Below are positions 54,139 through 62,964 of a DNA stretch of 64,000 nt, in pieces. Source of the stretch: Arenimonas sp049195245 (GTDB lineage: Bacteria > Pseudomonadota > Gammaproteobacteria > Xanthomonadales > Xanthomonadaceae); the NCBI RefSeq assembly GCF_049195245.1, contig NZ_JBMIRR010000025.1, positions 1 to 64,000 of the forward strand. Direction: 5' to 3'. Position numbers and translations under genes: made by a program. Every line of letters begins with the position of its first letter. Position 1 is the stretch's first letter. The notes below the pieces were generated by a model. The model searched no databases and was not told the origin of the DNA. It saw nothing but the letters and a program-made list of their open reading frames with translations.

Positions 54139-54357
54139 TCAGTGCTTGCGTCGATCGAACATCTTGGTCAGGCGGTCCTTCGCGTTGAGCTTTTCCCTTT
54201 TCATCCGCCCCAGGGTGGTGTCGTCCAGGGGCAGCACCCCCAGCTCGGCGTCCAGCACCTGCTTGTCGAGTTCGCGATGACGGTGGTAGAGCTGCCGGAA
54301 TTCCGGGTCGCTCTTCATCAGCGCGTCGAGTTCGTTCTGCGGTTGCCCTTCAAACAT
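54139..54357 (-). CDS. DUF465 (YdcH-like) small protein
   Basis: 72 residues from 54357, where GGAGGAGGT lies seven bases upstream; a longer start at 54375 would place that Shine-Dalgarno inside the gene. The sequence is a charged helical hairpin with FRQLYHRHRELDKQV and LGRMKREKLNAKDRLTKM, the pattern of the DUF465 family. Function unknown; likely cytoplasmic. Confidence 0.85.
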   Translation of the reverse strand: MFEGQPQNELDALMKSDPEFRQLYHRHRELDKQVLDAELGVLPLDDTTLGRMKREKLNAKDRLTKMFDRRKH

Positions 54358-54734
54358 CGGGTTGACCTCCTCCATAAACGCGAACGCCCCGGCCGGTCAG
54401 GGCCAGGGCGCAGCGGATTGAGACAAAGGTCAGGTCGCTTTCGCGGGCGGCGTCCCCGGACGACGCGCGCGAACCCGATCGGGTTTCGCTGGGGTCGGCG
54501 GAGGCGGGGTCTGCTGTCATCGGCCTGGCTCGGTGGTCCCGGCGGCAGCGGGCCACCGGGTGATTCGAACCTACTCCCCCGTTTTTGGGGTCGCAAGCCT
54601 TTCGTCAAGCCATTGATTAAAAAAGAAAAGCCCCCGCTGAACGGGGGCTCGGATGGCTTGGCCGGAGGCCTTTGGATTCAATCACTTATGAAAGTAAAAA
54701 ATTTGATAAGCGCTGTATCCAATTGATTTGAAAG
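54358..54734. other. intergenic stretch with dyads and a terminator
   Basis: This 377-bp gap holds no credible gene. It contains the palindrome AACCCGATCGGGTT at 54472-54485, GC-rich dyads around 54431-54490, and the minus-strand terminator listed separately. The promoter of the DUF465 gene must also lie here, but none is evident. Confidence 0.6.
54618..54649 (-). terminator. intrinsic terminator of the DUF4398-OmpA operon
   Basis: On the minus strand, AGCCCCCG - TTCAG - CGGGGGCT is an 8-bp stem followed by TTTCTTTTTT. It lies about 85 bp after the OmpA-like gene stop and fits a rho-independent terminator. Confidence 0.88.
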
Positions 54735-55709
54735 TCAATTGACACTGATTTCAACCCGCCGGTTGCGTGCGCGGCCCTCGGCGCTGGCGTTGTCCGCCAC
54801 CGGGGCGGTCTCGCCCTTGCCGGCGGCGCTGAGCCGTGACGCGGGCAGGCCGCCATCCTCCAGCGCGCGTCGCACGGCTTCGGCGCGCTGGCGGGAAAGC
54901 GCCAGGTTCGCGGCGTCCGCGCCCTGGCTGTCGGTGTGGCCTTCGATCGTGATGGCGCCGCTGCCGCCACGCAGCTGGCCCGCCAGCGCGCGCAGGCTGG
55001 CCTGCGCCTGCGCCGTGAGGCTGGCGCTGCCGCTGCCGAAGGCATTGCCGGCCAGCGTGTACACCGTGCGGCCGCCGACGCGACTGGACGGCGGCGGCGC
55101 CGCGTCGGTGATGTCCTCGGCGGCCACCGAGGCCATCAGCTCGGCCTCCTTGCGCGCAAGTTCGGCTTCGCGCGCACGCGCCTCGGCCAGCTTGCGGGCC
55201 TGCGCGGTTTCGGCACCGGCCTGCTCCAGGGCCAGCGTCTGTGCGGCGGCCGCGGCCTCGAGCTGGCGCTGCGCGGCTTCCTCGCGCGCCAGGCTCTGCA
55301 GGCGCAGGCGCTCGGATTCGCGGCGGGCCTGTTCGGCCTCGATCCGGCTGGACTCGATCATGATCTGGTCGCGCTCGCGGTCGAGCTGGTCGGACTGGCC
55401 GTCCAGCAGTTCGGTTTCGGCGGCGGCACGCGCGGCCTGCAGGCGCAGGCCGGCCAGGTACACCGTGTGTTCGCGGTCGCGGCGCTTGGCGTTCTGCGCG
55501 GCGGTGATCGCCTGGCGCGCCTTGAGGCGTTCCAGTGCGCCCAGGTCGGCGAGGGACGGATCGTTGTCGAGCGCGGCCAGTTCGGCCAACAGACCGGCCA
55601 CGGCCTGTTCGTGCTCGGTAGGCGCGGCCTGCACGGGCGTGATCGCCAGCATCAGCAGGACCAGGCCCAGGGCCCGCAGGCGGGAGGAAGCGGAAGCCAG
55701 GGTGCGCAT
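54735..55709 (-). CDS. OmpA-family peptidoglycan-binding protein
   Basis: 324 residues: signal peptide (ALGLVLLMLAITPVQAAP), then a long Ala/Glu/Arg-rich helical or coiled region (about 35-215), then a C-terminal OmpA domain with YTLAGNAFGSGSASL, IEGHTDSQGA, NLALSRQRAEAVR and NRRVEISV. The OmpA domain binds peptidoglycan, so the protein links or spans the periplasm. It is co-transcribed with the DUF4398 protein upstream (TGATG overlap). Confidence 0.9.
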   Translation of the reverse strand: MRTLASASSRLRALGLVLLMLAITPVQAAPTEHEQAVAGLLAELAALDNDPSLADLGALERLKARQAITAAQNAKRRDREHTVYLAGLRLQAARAAAETELLDGQSDQLDRERDQIMIESSRIEAEQARRESERLRLQSLAREEAAQRQLEAAAAAQTLALEQAGAETAQARKLAEARAREAELARKEAELMASVAAEDITDAAPPPSSRVGGRTVYTLAGNAFGSGSASLTAQAQASLRALAGQLRGGSGAITIEGHTDSQGADAANLALSRQRAEAVRRALEDGGLPASRLSAAGKGETAPVADNASAEGRARNRRVEISVN

Positions 55710-56083
55710 CAGCCGGGCCTCCGGTTCACCAGCAGCCGGCGCCGCAGGTCGTCGTTGCGGGCGGACTTGGAGTCGATGTCGGCGCGGGCGGCGTCGAGCC
55801 GTGCACGGGCGCGCGCCAGGTCGGCATTGGCGGCGGCCGACTCGGCCAGCAGCAGGGCGTCGCGGTGCTTGCGCTTGCCGGCGGCGGCGCGGGCGGCATC
55901 GAGCTGGCCGCGGGCGCGGATCAGCAGCTGGCCGGCTTCGCCGCGCGGCTGCGCGCGGTCGGCGGCGGCCACGGCCTGTTCGGCGGCGGCCAGTTCGGCG
56001 GCCGGCGCGGACGCGGCCAGGGCGGGCGCCGCGGCCAGCAGCAGGGCCAGGGCGAGATGGATTTTTAGCGAGGAAAATGTCAT
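55709..56083 (-). CDS. DUF4398 domain protein, secreted
   Basis: 124 residues from 56083: signal peptide (LALALLLAAAPALAAS) followed by an Ala/Arg-rich helical part. A DUF4398-like pattern is seen (ELAAAEQAVAAADRAQP; ARGQLDAARAA; LAESAAANADLARARARLDAAR). Such proteins are usually encoded with an OmpA-like partner, as here. Function unknown. A longer frame to 56140 lacks the signal start. Confidence 0.8.
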   Translation of the reverse strand: MTFSSLKIHLALALLLAAAPALAASAPAAELAAAEQAVAAADRAQPRGEAGQLLIRARGQLDAARAAAGKRKHRDALLLAESAAANADLARARARLDAARADIDSKSARNDDLRRRLLVNRRPG

Positions 56084-56178
56084 AAGGCGAACTCGCAGGT
56101 GGGCAGTCGGGCGCACGTCATTGTAGCCGCCCAGGCCCACCCAACGGTGGCGATGCAGGGGAATCCAAGGATACGCAC

Positions 56179-57318
56179 ATGGACATCGGCTATTTCCTGA
56201 AGCTGATGACGGAGAAGAACGCGTCGGACATGTTCCTGACCACCGGCGCTCCCGTCTACATCAAGGTCGAAGGCAAGCTCTACCCCCTCGGCAACACCGG
56301 CCTGCCGGCCGGCATGGTCAAGAAGATCGCCTATTCGCTGATGGACGAGGGCCAGGTCCCGGCCTTCGAGCGCGACCTGGAATACAACATGGCCATCGCC
56401 GTGAAGGACACCGGGCGCTTCCGCGTCAACGTGTTCAAGCAGCGCGGCGAAGTGGGCATGGTCATCCGCGCCATCAAGTCCGAGATCCCCAGCATCGACC
56501 AGCTGCGCCTGCCGGCCGTGCTCAAGGACATCGTGATGGAGCAGCGCGGCCTGGTCCTGGTGGTCGGCTCGACCGGCTCGGGCAAGTCCACCACCCTGGC
56601 GGCCATGATCGACCACCGCAACACCAACAACACCGGCCACATCCTCACCATCGAGGACCCGATCGAATTCCTGCACAAGCACAAGAAGTCGATCGTGAAC
56701 CAGCGCGAGGTCGGCCTGGACACCCACGCCTTCCACAACGCGCTCAAGAACGCGATGCGCGAGGCACCGGACGTCATCCTGATCGGCGAGATCCTGGACG
56801 CGGTGACCATGGAATCGGCGATCGCCTTCGCCGAGACCGGTCACCTGTGCATGGCCACCCTGCACTCCAACAACGCCGACCAGACCCTGGACCGCATCCT
56901 GAACTTCTTCCCGGAAACGGCGCACAAGAACGTGCTGATGAACCTGGCCCTGAACCTGAAGGCCATCATTTCCCAGCGCCTGGTGGTCGGCAAGGACGGC
57001 AAGCGCCTGCCCGCCGCCGAGATCCTGATCAACACGCCGATGATCCGCGACCTCATCCGCCGCGGCGAGGTGCACGAGATCAAGGAAGCAATGGACAAGT
57101 CGCTGCAGGAAGGCATGCAGACCTTCGACCAGTCGCTGTTCCGCATGTACAAGGAAGGCAAGGTCGAACTGGAGGAGGCGCTGCGCAAGGCCGACTCGCG
57201 CGATGGCTTGGCCCTGAAGATCCGCCTGTCGGAAGGTGCAAGCGGCGAACACGATCCCTACGCCGACATGTACGGCGGCGGCGGCCCCGGCGGCGAGACC
57301 ACCTCGCAGACCTACTGA
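56179..57318 (+). CDS. pilU: type IV pilus retraction ATPase accessory protein (PilU)
   Basis: 379 residues of the PilT-like secretion ATPases. Walker A GSTGSGKST at 130-138, TIEDPIEF, and GEILDAVTMESAIAFAETGHLC, whose wording fits PilU rather than PilT (which has GEMRDLETI). A Gly-rich tail (YGGGGPGGE) follows. PilU assists PilT in retracting pili during twitching. pilT usually lies directly upstream of pilU, but here the upstream neighbour is a divergent DUF4398 gene. The last seven bases overlap the convergent maiA end. Confidence 0.93.
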   Translation: MDIGYFLKLMTEKNASDMFLTTGAPVYIKVEGKLYPLGNTGLPAGMVKKIAYSLMDEGQVPAFERDLEYNMAIAVKDTGRFRVNVFKQRGEVGMVIRAIKSEIPSIDQLRLPAVLKDIVMEQRGLVLVVGSTGSGKSTTLAAMIDHRNTNNTGHILTIEDPIEFLHKHKKSIVNQREVGLDTHAFHNALKNAMREAPDVILIGEILDAVTMESAIAFAETGHLCMATLHSNNADQTLDRILNFFPETAHKNVLMNLALNLKAIISQRLVVGKDGKRLPAAEILINTPMIRDLIRRGEVHEIKEAMDKSLQEGMQTFDQSLFRMYKEGKVELEEALRKADSRDGLALKIRLSEGASGEHDPYADMYGGGGPGGETTSQTY

Positions 57319-57989
57319 CCGGCGGCGCCCTCGGGCGCGTCGGGCTGGTTTTCCGGCCGGGCCTGCTGGAACGCGTCCAGCGCCAGGCAGGCCTGGGTGA
57401 TGCGGCGGATGGTGTGGTGCGACGACAGGTCCACGCCGAAGCGCTCGGCGTTGTAGACCTGCGGCACCAGGCAGCAGTCGGCCATCGTCGGCTGCTCGCC
57501 GTCGCAGAAGGTGCCGGTGGACGGGTTGTCCACCAGGGTGTCCTCCACCGCGTCCAGGCCCAGCTTGATCCAGTGCCGGGTCCAGGTGTCGCGCTCGGCC
57601 TGCGGCACGTTCCAGGTCTTTTCGAAGAATTGCATCACCCGCAGGTTGTTCAGCGGATGGATGTCGCAGGCGACCATCTGCGCGATCGCGCGCACGCGCT
57701 GGCGGTCGCGGGCGATGGCCGGCATCAGCGGCGGGCTGGGCCAGGTCTCGTCCAGGTATTCGATGATGGACATCGACTGCCGCAGGATGCGGTTGCCGTG
57801 CAGCAGCACCGGCACCAGCTCCTGCGGGTTGAGGTCGTTGAAGGGCGCCGCGTGCTGCTCGCCACCGTCGCGCAGCAGGTGCACCGGCAGGGTCTCGTAG
57901 GCGATGCCCTTGAGATTGAGGGCGATGCGGACGCGGTAGGCGGCGCTGGAGCGCCAGTACGAATACAGGCGGATCGAACCCGGGTTCAT
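57312..57989 (-). CDS. maiA: maleylacetoacetate isomerase (zeta-class GST)
   Basis: 225 residues. The glutathione site motif YWRSSAAYRVRIALN at the N-terminus, LNPQELVPVL, SMSIIEYLDETWP and CDIHPLNNLRV are standard for bacterial MaiA. It converts maleylacetoacetate to fumarylacetoacetate in tyrosine degradation. The start at 57989 (MNPGSIRL) follows the fahA stop by 151 bp, a gap with GC-rich dyads but no recognised gene. Confidence 0.93.
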   Translation of the reverse strand: MNPGSIRLYSYWRSSAAYRVRIALNLKGIAYETLPVHLLRDGGEQHAAPFNDLNPQELVPVLLHGNRILRQSMSIIEYLDETWPSPPLMPAIARDRQRVRAIAQMVACDIHPLNNLRVMQFFEKTWNVPQAERDTWTRHWIKLGLDAVEDTLVDNPSTGTFCDGEQPTMADCCLVPQVYNAERFGVDLSSHHTIRRITQACLALDAFQQARPENQPDAPEGAAGQ

Positions 57990-58140
57990 GCGCCCTGCTC
58001 CCTTCCCTCGGTGTCGCGGCCCGGCTGATGCGCCAGGTCTAGTGGCCCCAGCATACGCCGGGGCGGCCGCGATGGTCACGCCCTGCCCGGCCGGCCGGCC
58101 GGTCGGGCGGATGCGCAGGCCCGCTGGGCGGGTCGCCGCC

Positions 58141-59136
58141 TCAGGCCTGGGCGATGCGCTGCTCGATGGCGCCGAAGATGCTGGCGCCGCCGGCGTCGAG
58201 CATTTCGATGCGCACGGTATCGCCAAAGCGCATGAAGGGCGTGCTGGGCTTGCCGTCGCGCAGGGTCTCGACCGTGCGCAGCTCGGCGAAGCAGGACGCA
58301 CCCTTGCCGGTGTCCTCGTTGGCCACCGTGCCCGAGCCCACGATCGTGCCGGCCGACAGCGGCCGCGTGCGGGCCGCGTGCGCGACCAGCTGGGCGAAGT
58401 TGAACTGCATGTCCACGCCGGCCTCGGGCGCGCCGAACCAGGCGCCGTTGATGTGGGTCAGCAGCGGCAGGTGCACCTTGTCGTCGCGCCAGGCCGCGCC
58501 CAGTTCGTCGGGCGTCACGAACACCGGGCTCAGGGCCGAACGCGGCTTGGACTGCAGGAAGCCGAAGCCCTTGGCCAGCTCGCCGGGGATCAGGTGGCGC
58601 AGCGAGACGTCGTTCACCAGGCCCACCAGCTGGATGTGGCCCGAGGCCTGCGCCGGCGTCGCGCCCTGCGGCACGTCGTCGGTGACGATCACCACTTCGG
58701 CCTCCAGGTCGATGCCGTAGGCCTCGTCCGCCACCAGCACCGGGTCGCGCGGGCCGTAGAAGCCGGCGCTGACCGCCTGGTACATCAGCGGGTCGGTGTA
58801 GAAACTTTCCGGCACCTCGGCGCCGCGCGCCTTGCGCACCCGGGCCACGTGCGGCAGGTAGGCGCTGCCGTCGACGAACTCGTAGGCGCGCGGCAGCGGC
58901 GAGGCGAAAGCAGTGAAGTCCACCGCGAACACCGGTTCGCCGTTGATGGTCTCGGCGGCGCTGCCCTGCAGGGCTTCGTACAGGCCGTTGAGGCGCGGCG
59001 CCGTGTTGGACCAGTCCTCGAGCGCGCGCTGCAGGGTCGGCGCGATGCCGGTGGCGCGCACGGCGCGGCGGAGGTCCTTCGACACCACGATCAGCGTGCC
59101 GTCGCGGCCGCCTTCCTTCAACGATGCAAGCTTCAT
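58141..59136 (-). CDS. fahA: fumarylacetoacetate hydrolase
   Basis: 331 residues of the FAH family; the start MKLASLKEGGRDGTL is typical. Family motifs include the metal-site glutamates in DLEAEVVIVTDD, and STNTAPRLN-like NTAPRLNGLYEA. Further motifs are GTIVGSGTVANED and CFAELRTVETL. It splits fumarylacetoacetate to fumarate and acetoacetate, the last step of the pathway. Lies 60 bp after the lipoprotein gene. Confidence 0.93.
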   Translation of the reverse strand: MKLASLKEGGRDGTLIVVSKDLRRAVRATGIAPTLQRALEDWSNTAPRLNGLYEALQGSAAETINGEPVFAVDFTAFASPLPRAYEFVDGSAYLPHVARVRKARGAEVPESFYTDPLMYQAVSAGFYGPRDPVLVADEAYGIDLEAEVVIVTDDVPQGATPAQASGHIQLVGLVNDVSLRHLIPGELAKGFGFLQSKPRSALSPVFVTPDELGAAWRDDKVHLPLLTHINGAWFGAPEAGVDMQFNFAQLVAHAARTRPLSAGTIVGSGTVANEDTGKGASCFAELRTVETLRDGKPSTPFMRFGDTVRIEMLDAGGASIFGAIEQRIAQA

Positions 59137-59196
59137 CTTTGTCCTGTCACGAATGGAATGGAGGGCCTGCGCGCAAGGCAGGCCCGGGGACCGGGC

Positions 59197-59865
59197 TCAG
59201 CCGCAGCCTTCGACGTAGTACACCTGGGGCGGCACGCCGATGTGCCAGCGCCGCACCAGGCCCTCGGGACCGACATCGAACACCAGGCGGGCGTCGCCGC
59301 CGCCCTCGGGCGACACCACCAGCATCAGGCTGGCGGGCTCGTACTTGTGCGGCTGTTCCTCGATGCGGCCGGCGAACTTCGCCCGCACGGCATCGGCACG
59401 CGCGCCGACCGCGATGTCGCCCGGCGCCACGTGCAGGGGCAGGTCGACGTCGTAGCGCGCGAACTTGCCGTCTTCCATCAGGAAGGTGATGCCGCGGCCG
59501 CCTTCGGGGCGCGGGTCCATGAACAGCAGGTAGCAGGTCGCGCCTTCGGCCGGCGTGCCGGCTTCCAGCGGACGGCCCCAGGACATGCGCACCGCCTCCT
59601 CGTTTGCGCCGAATTTCGCCGGGCCGAAGCCTTCGAAGTTGATGACCTCGGGGTCGTTCACCGCCGTGGTGGCGGGCGCGGCGCCGGGCTCGGCCGCCGG
59701 TACGTCGGCGGGCGCATCGGCCGGTGCGGCAGGCTCGGCCGGGCCGGGGGCCTCGGCCGCCGGCGTGGCCGGCGCCGCGGCCTGGCTTTCGGCGGGCTCG
59801 GGCTGGCGGCAGGCGGACACGACCAGTACGGCCAGGGCAAGCGTGGGCAGCATCAGGCGATTCAT
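59197..59865 (-). CDS. putative lipoprotein inside the tyrosine degradation cluster
   Basis: 222 residues: a signal peptide ending in the lipobox VSAC, an Ala/Pro-rich linker of about 50 residues, then a globular part (INFEGFGPAKFGANEE; GATCYLLFMDPR; VGARADAVRAKF; YYVEGCG) with two cysteines. It looks like a small periplasmic domain whose family I do not recognise. The start shares a base with the hmgA stop (TGATG), so it is translated with the pathway enzymes though it has no evident role there. Confidence 0.8.
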   Translation of the reverse strand: MNRLMLPTLALAVLVVSACRQPEPAESQAAAPATPAAEAPGPAEPAAPADAPADVPAAEPGAAPATTAVNDPEVINFEGFGPAKFGANEEAVRMSWGRPLEAGTPAEGATCYLLFMDPRPEGGRGITFLMEDGKFARYDVDLPLHVAPGDIAVGARADAVRAKFAGRIEEQPHKYEPASLMLVVSPEGGGDARLVFDVGPEGLVRRWHIGVPPQVYYVEGCG

Positions 59866-61160
59866 CAGCGGTGCTCCGGAGTGAAGTGGCGGGCCAGCCC
59901 CTGCCAGCAATGCGCATAGTCGGCCTGGCGCTGCGGCGCGTCCAGCGCCTGGCGGGTGGGCCGCAGCACATGGCGGGTTTCGAACATGAAGGCCATGGTG
60001 TCCCGGATCACGTCGGGCTTGGACAGGTCGGCCTTCGTGGCCTTGTCGAAGGTGGCCGCGTCGGGTCCGTGGCCGCTCATCGAGTTGTGCAGCGAGGCGC
60101 CGCCGGGCACGAAACCTTCGGCCTTGGCGTCGTAGGCGCCGTGCACCAGGCCCATGAACTCGCTGGCGATGTTGCGGTGGAACCACGGCGGCCGGAACGT
60201 GTCCTGCGCCACCAGCCAGCGCGGCGGGAAGATCACGAAGTCCAGGTTGCTCACGCCGGGCGTGTCGCTGGGCGAATGCAGCACCAGGAAGATCGAGGGG
60301 TCCGGATGGTCGTGGCTGATCGAGCCGATGGTGTTGAAGCGGCGCAGGTCGTATTTGCTCGGCGTGTAGTTGCCGTGCCAGGCCACCACGTCCAGCGGGC
60401 AATGGCCCAGGTCGGCGCGCCACAGATTGCCCTGGAACTTCGCGACCAGTTCGAACGCACCCTCGCGGTCTTCGTAGGCCGCGACCGGCGCCAGGAAGTC
60501 GCGCGGATTCGCCAGGCCGTTGCTGCCGATCGGACCCAGGTCGGGCAGCTGCAGCATGGCGCCGAAGTTCTCGCAGACGTAGCCGCGCGCCTCGCCGTCG
60601 GGCAGCGCGACGCTGAAGCGGACACCGCGCGGGATCACTGCGATTTCCTGCGGCTCCACCTCGAGCACGCCCATCTCGGTGGCGATGCGCAGCCGGCCCT
60701 GCTGCGGGACGATCAGCAGCTCGCCGTCGGCGTCGTAGAAGTAACGTCCGTCCATGTCCTTGTTGGCGGCGTAGACGTGGATGCCGGCGCCGCTGCCGGC
60801 GGCGGGTCCGCCGTTGCCGGCCATCGTGAACAGGCCGTCGAGCCAGTCGGTGGGCGTGGCCGGCATCGGCCGCGGACTCCAGCGCAGCTGCTCGGGCGTG
60901 ACCGGGCCGGCGCCGAACTCCGAATGGAAGTCCGGATGCGGCAGGGGCTGGAACGTTCCGTGCAGCGCCGCAGGCCGGATCCGGTACAGCCAGCTGCGCC
61001 GGTTCACCGCACGCGGCGCCGTGAACGCGGTGCCCGAGATCTGTTCGGCATACAGCCCGTACGGCGCCCGCTGCGGCGAGTTACGCCCCACCGGCAGCGC
61101 CCCGGGCAGCGCCTCGGTCGCGAACTCGTTGCCAAACCCGGACTGGTAATTCAGCGCCAT
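59865..61160 (-). CDS. hmgA: homogentisate 1,2-dioxygenase
   Basis: 431 residues. The start MALNYQSGFGNEFATEA is typical. Iron ligands can be matched to human HGD: His and Glu in WFHRNIASEFMG, and His in SGHGPD. It opens the aromatic ring of homogentisate to maleylacetoacetate. It lies downstream of hppD across a 141-bp gap that is mostly filled by the inverted repeat at 61188-61293. Confidence 0.96.
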   Translation of the reverse strand: MALNYQSGFGNEFATEALPGALPVGRNSPQRAPYGLYAEQISGTAFTAPRAVNRRSWLYRIRPAALHGTFQPLPHPDFHSEFGAGPVTPEQLRWSPRPMPATPTDWLDGLFTMAGNGGPAAGSGAGIHVYAANKDMDGRYFYDADGELLIVPQQGRLRIATEMGVLEVEPQEIAVIPRGVRFSVALPDGEARGYVCENFGAMLQLPDLGPIGSNGLANPRDFLAPVAAYEDREGAFELVAKFQGNLWRADLGHCPLDVVAWHGNYTPSKYDLRRFNTIGSISHDHPDPSIFLVLHSPSDTPGVSNLDFVIFPPRWLVAQDTFRPPWFHRNIASEFMGLVHGAYDAKAEGFVPGGASLHNSMSGHGPDAATFDKATKADLSKPDVIRDTMAFMFETRHVLRPTRQALDAPQRQADYAHCWQGLARHFTPEHR

Positions 61161-61187
61161 TTCGTCGATCCCGTCGAAAAAACATTT

Positions 61188-61293
61188 GCCACGGATTCAC
61201 GCGGATGTACACGGATAAAACAGCGGATGATCGGGATAGGATCGACGCACTGCGCCTTCGTTTTATCCGCGTTCATCCGCGTGAATCCGTGGC
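61188..61293. repeat. 34-bp inverted repeat of ATCCGCG units between hppD and hmgA
   Basis: The arms at 61188-61221 and 61260-61293 pair over 34 bp with two mismatches; the spacer is 38 bp. Each arm contains about three tandem ATCCGCG-like units (for example TTATCCGCG, TTCATCCGCG, TGAATCCGTGG). The right arm lies nine bases after the hppD stop. A single degenerate arm of the same family occurs at 24536-24568. The hairpin could form in the hppD-hmgA transcript. Confidence 0.9.
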
Positions 61294-61301
61294 CAATTTG
61301 T

Positions 61302-62402
61302 TTACAGCACGCCGCGGCGCATCTGGTCGCGTTCGATGGATTCGAACAGGGCCTGGAAGTTGCCCTCGCCGAAACCCTCGTTGCCCTTGCGCTGGATGAT
61401 CTCGAAGAAGATCGGGCCGATCGCGTTCTGGGTGAAGATCTGCAGCAGCTTGCGCTGCTTGGTTTCCAGGTCGGCGTCGATCAGGATCTTGTTGGCGCGC
61501 AGGCGCGGCACGTCTTCGCCATGGTTGGGCACGCGCTGGTCGATCACGTCGAAGTAGGTGTCGGGCGTGTCCAGGAACTCCACGCCGGCCGCACGCATGG
61601 CTTCCACCGTCGCGTAGATGTCGTCGGAGAAGCAGGCGATGTGCTGGATGCCCTCGCCCTGGTAGGCGTCCAGGTACTCGTTGATCTGGCTCTTGGGATC
61701 GCTGGATTCGTTGAGCGGGATGCGCACGATGCCGTCGGGCGCGGTCATGGCTTTCGACACCAGGCCGGTCTTGGCGCCCTTGATGTCGAAGTAGCGGATC
61801 TCGCGGAAGTTGAACAGGCGCTCGTAGTAGTCGCTCCACTTCTGCATGTTGCCGAAGTAGAGGTTGTGGGTCAGGTGGTCGATGAAGGTCAGGCCGAAGC
61901 CGGCCGGGTTCGGGTCCGCGCCGGGAATGGCGACGTAGTCGGCCGCGTAGGCGTCCTGGCCCGAGGGCACCAGGTACAGCATGCAGTCGCCGATGCCCTT
62001 CACCGCCGGCACGCCGATCACGCCGGTGCCCGGCTTGTGGTCGATGGCTTCGCCGCCGTTGCCTTTCACGGTCTCGAAGACCCTGGACACCGGCTCGGTG
62101 AACCGGATCGCGAAGCCGCAGGCCGAGGGGCCGTGCTTGGCGGCGAAGTCGGCCGCGAAGCTGTCGGGATCCTCGTTGACGATGAAGTTCACGCCGCCCT
62201 GGCGGTACACGGTGATCGGCCGCGACTTGTGCTGCAGCACCGCGGTGAAGCCCATGCGCTGGAACAGGCCGCGCAGCAACACGCCCTGCCCGGCCGGCGC
62301 GGCGAACTCGACGAACTCGAAGCCGTCGATGCCCATCGGGTTGGCGAACGTGGTGGGCTGCATGCCCAGGTTGGGGGCGTGGGTCTGGGGCTGGGCGCTC
62401 AT
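61302..62402 (-). CDS. hppD: 4-hydroxyphenylpyruvate dioxygenase
   Basis: 366 residues of the vicinal-oxygen-chelate fold. The iron ligands H176 (FIDHLTHN), H254 (GIQHIAC) and E334 (IFFEIIQR) and the C-terminal GNEGFGEGNF loop are all present. It makes homogentisate from hydroxyphenylpyruvate. It is the first gene of the cluster, with a strong promoter and an operator upstream and the MarR regulator divergent. Confidence 0.97.
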   Translation of the reverse strand: MSAQPQTHAPNLGMQPTTFANPMGIDGFEFVEFAAPAGQGVLLRGLFQRMGFTAVLQHKSRPITVYRQGGVNFIVNEDPDSFAADFAAKHGPSACGFAIRFTEPVSRVFETVKGNGGEAIDHKPGTGVIGVPAVKGIGDCMLYLVPSGQDAYAADYVAIPGADPNPAGFGLTFIDHLTHNLYFGNMQKWSDYYERLFNFREIRYFDIKGAKTGLVSKAMTAPDGIVRIPLNESSDPKSQINEYLDAYQGEGIQHIACFSDDIYATVEAMRAAGVEFLDTPDTYFDVIDQRVPNHGEDVPRLRANKILIDADLETKQRKLLQIFTQNAIGPIFFEIIQRKGNEGFGEGNFQALFESIERDQMRRGVL

Positions 62403-62465
62403 CGCGTCCTCCTTGGCTGGGTGGCGTGTGGCCGGGACGGGGTGGCTTGTGGAAAGCCTGCCGAC

Positions 62466-62494
62466 GTTATAGTTTCAACTGAAACCATTTGCAA
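62466..62494 (-). promoter_or_regulatory. hppD promoter with MarR-type operator in the spacer
   Basis: On the minus strand TTGCAA (62494-62489) and TATAAC (62471-62466) are spaced by exactly 17 bp. The spacer holds the inverted repeat GTTTCA-AC-TGAAAC (62472-62485), so a dimeric repressor bound there would block RNA polymerase. The adjacent divergent marR gene is the obvious candidate for the repressor. Confidence 0.75.
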
Positions 62495-62507
62495 GGCGCG
62501 GCGCCAC

Positions 62508-62963
62508 ATGCCCGAGCGGGACATCCTGGACCTGGAACATTTCCTGCCCTACCGGCTGTCGGTGCTGTCCAACCGCATCAGCCAGGACATCGCGCGGCTG
62601 TACGCCGACCGGTTCGGGCTGGGGATCACGGAATGGCGGGTGCTGGCGGTGCTCGGCCGGCACTCGGAGGTCTCGGCCCGCGAGGTGGCCGAACGCACGG
62701 CCATGGACAAGGTGGCCGTGAGCCGGGCCATCGCCTCGCTGCAGGCCGCGGGCCGGATCGAACGCGACACCCACGGCCACGACCGGCGCCGGTCCTGCCT
62801 GCGCCTGAGCCCCGCCGGCGCCGCCGTCTACGCCGAAGTGGCGCCCCTGGCCCTGGCCTACCAGCGCCGCCTGCTCGAAGGCCTGGCCGAAGACGAACGC
62901 GCCGCCCTGGACCGCCTCCTCACCCGCATGATGGAACTGGAGCTCGCAACCCGACCAGCGTGA
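62508..62963 (+). CDS. MarR family transcriptional regulator
   Basis: 151 residues with a winged helix-turn-helix (GLGITEWRVLAVLGRH; SAREVAERTAMDKVAVSRAI; RDTHGHDRRRSCLRLSPAG). The DRRR wing is typical of MarR proteins. Divergent from hppD and only 14 bp from its promoter -35 box, so it probably represses hppD and itself, with a pathway intermediate as ligand. This role is inferred from position. The short gap leaves little room for a separate promoter. Confidence 0.9.
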   Translation: MPERDILDLEHFLPYRLSVLSNRISQDIARLYADRFGLGITEWRVLAVLGRHSEVSAREVAERTAMDKVAVSRAIASLQAAGRIERDTHGHDRRRSCLRLSPAGAAVYAEVAPLALAYQRRLLEGLAEDERAALDRLLTRMMELELATRPA

Positions 62964-62964
62964 A

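Noticed and set aside
54541..54590. GGTTCGAATC-like stretch on the minus strand resembling a tRNA T-loop
   Set aside because: The flanking bases do not form a five-base T-stem, and no acceptor, D or anticodon arm can be drawn.
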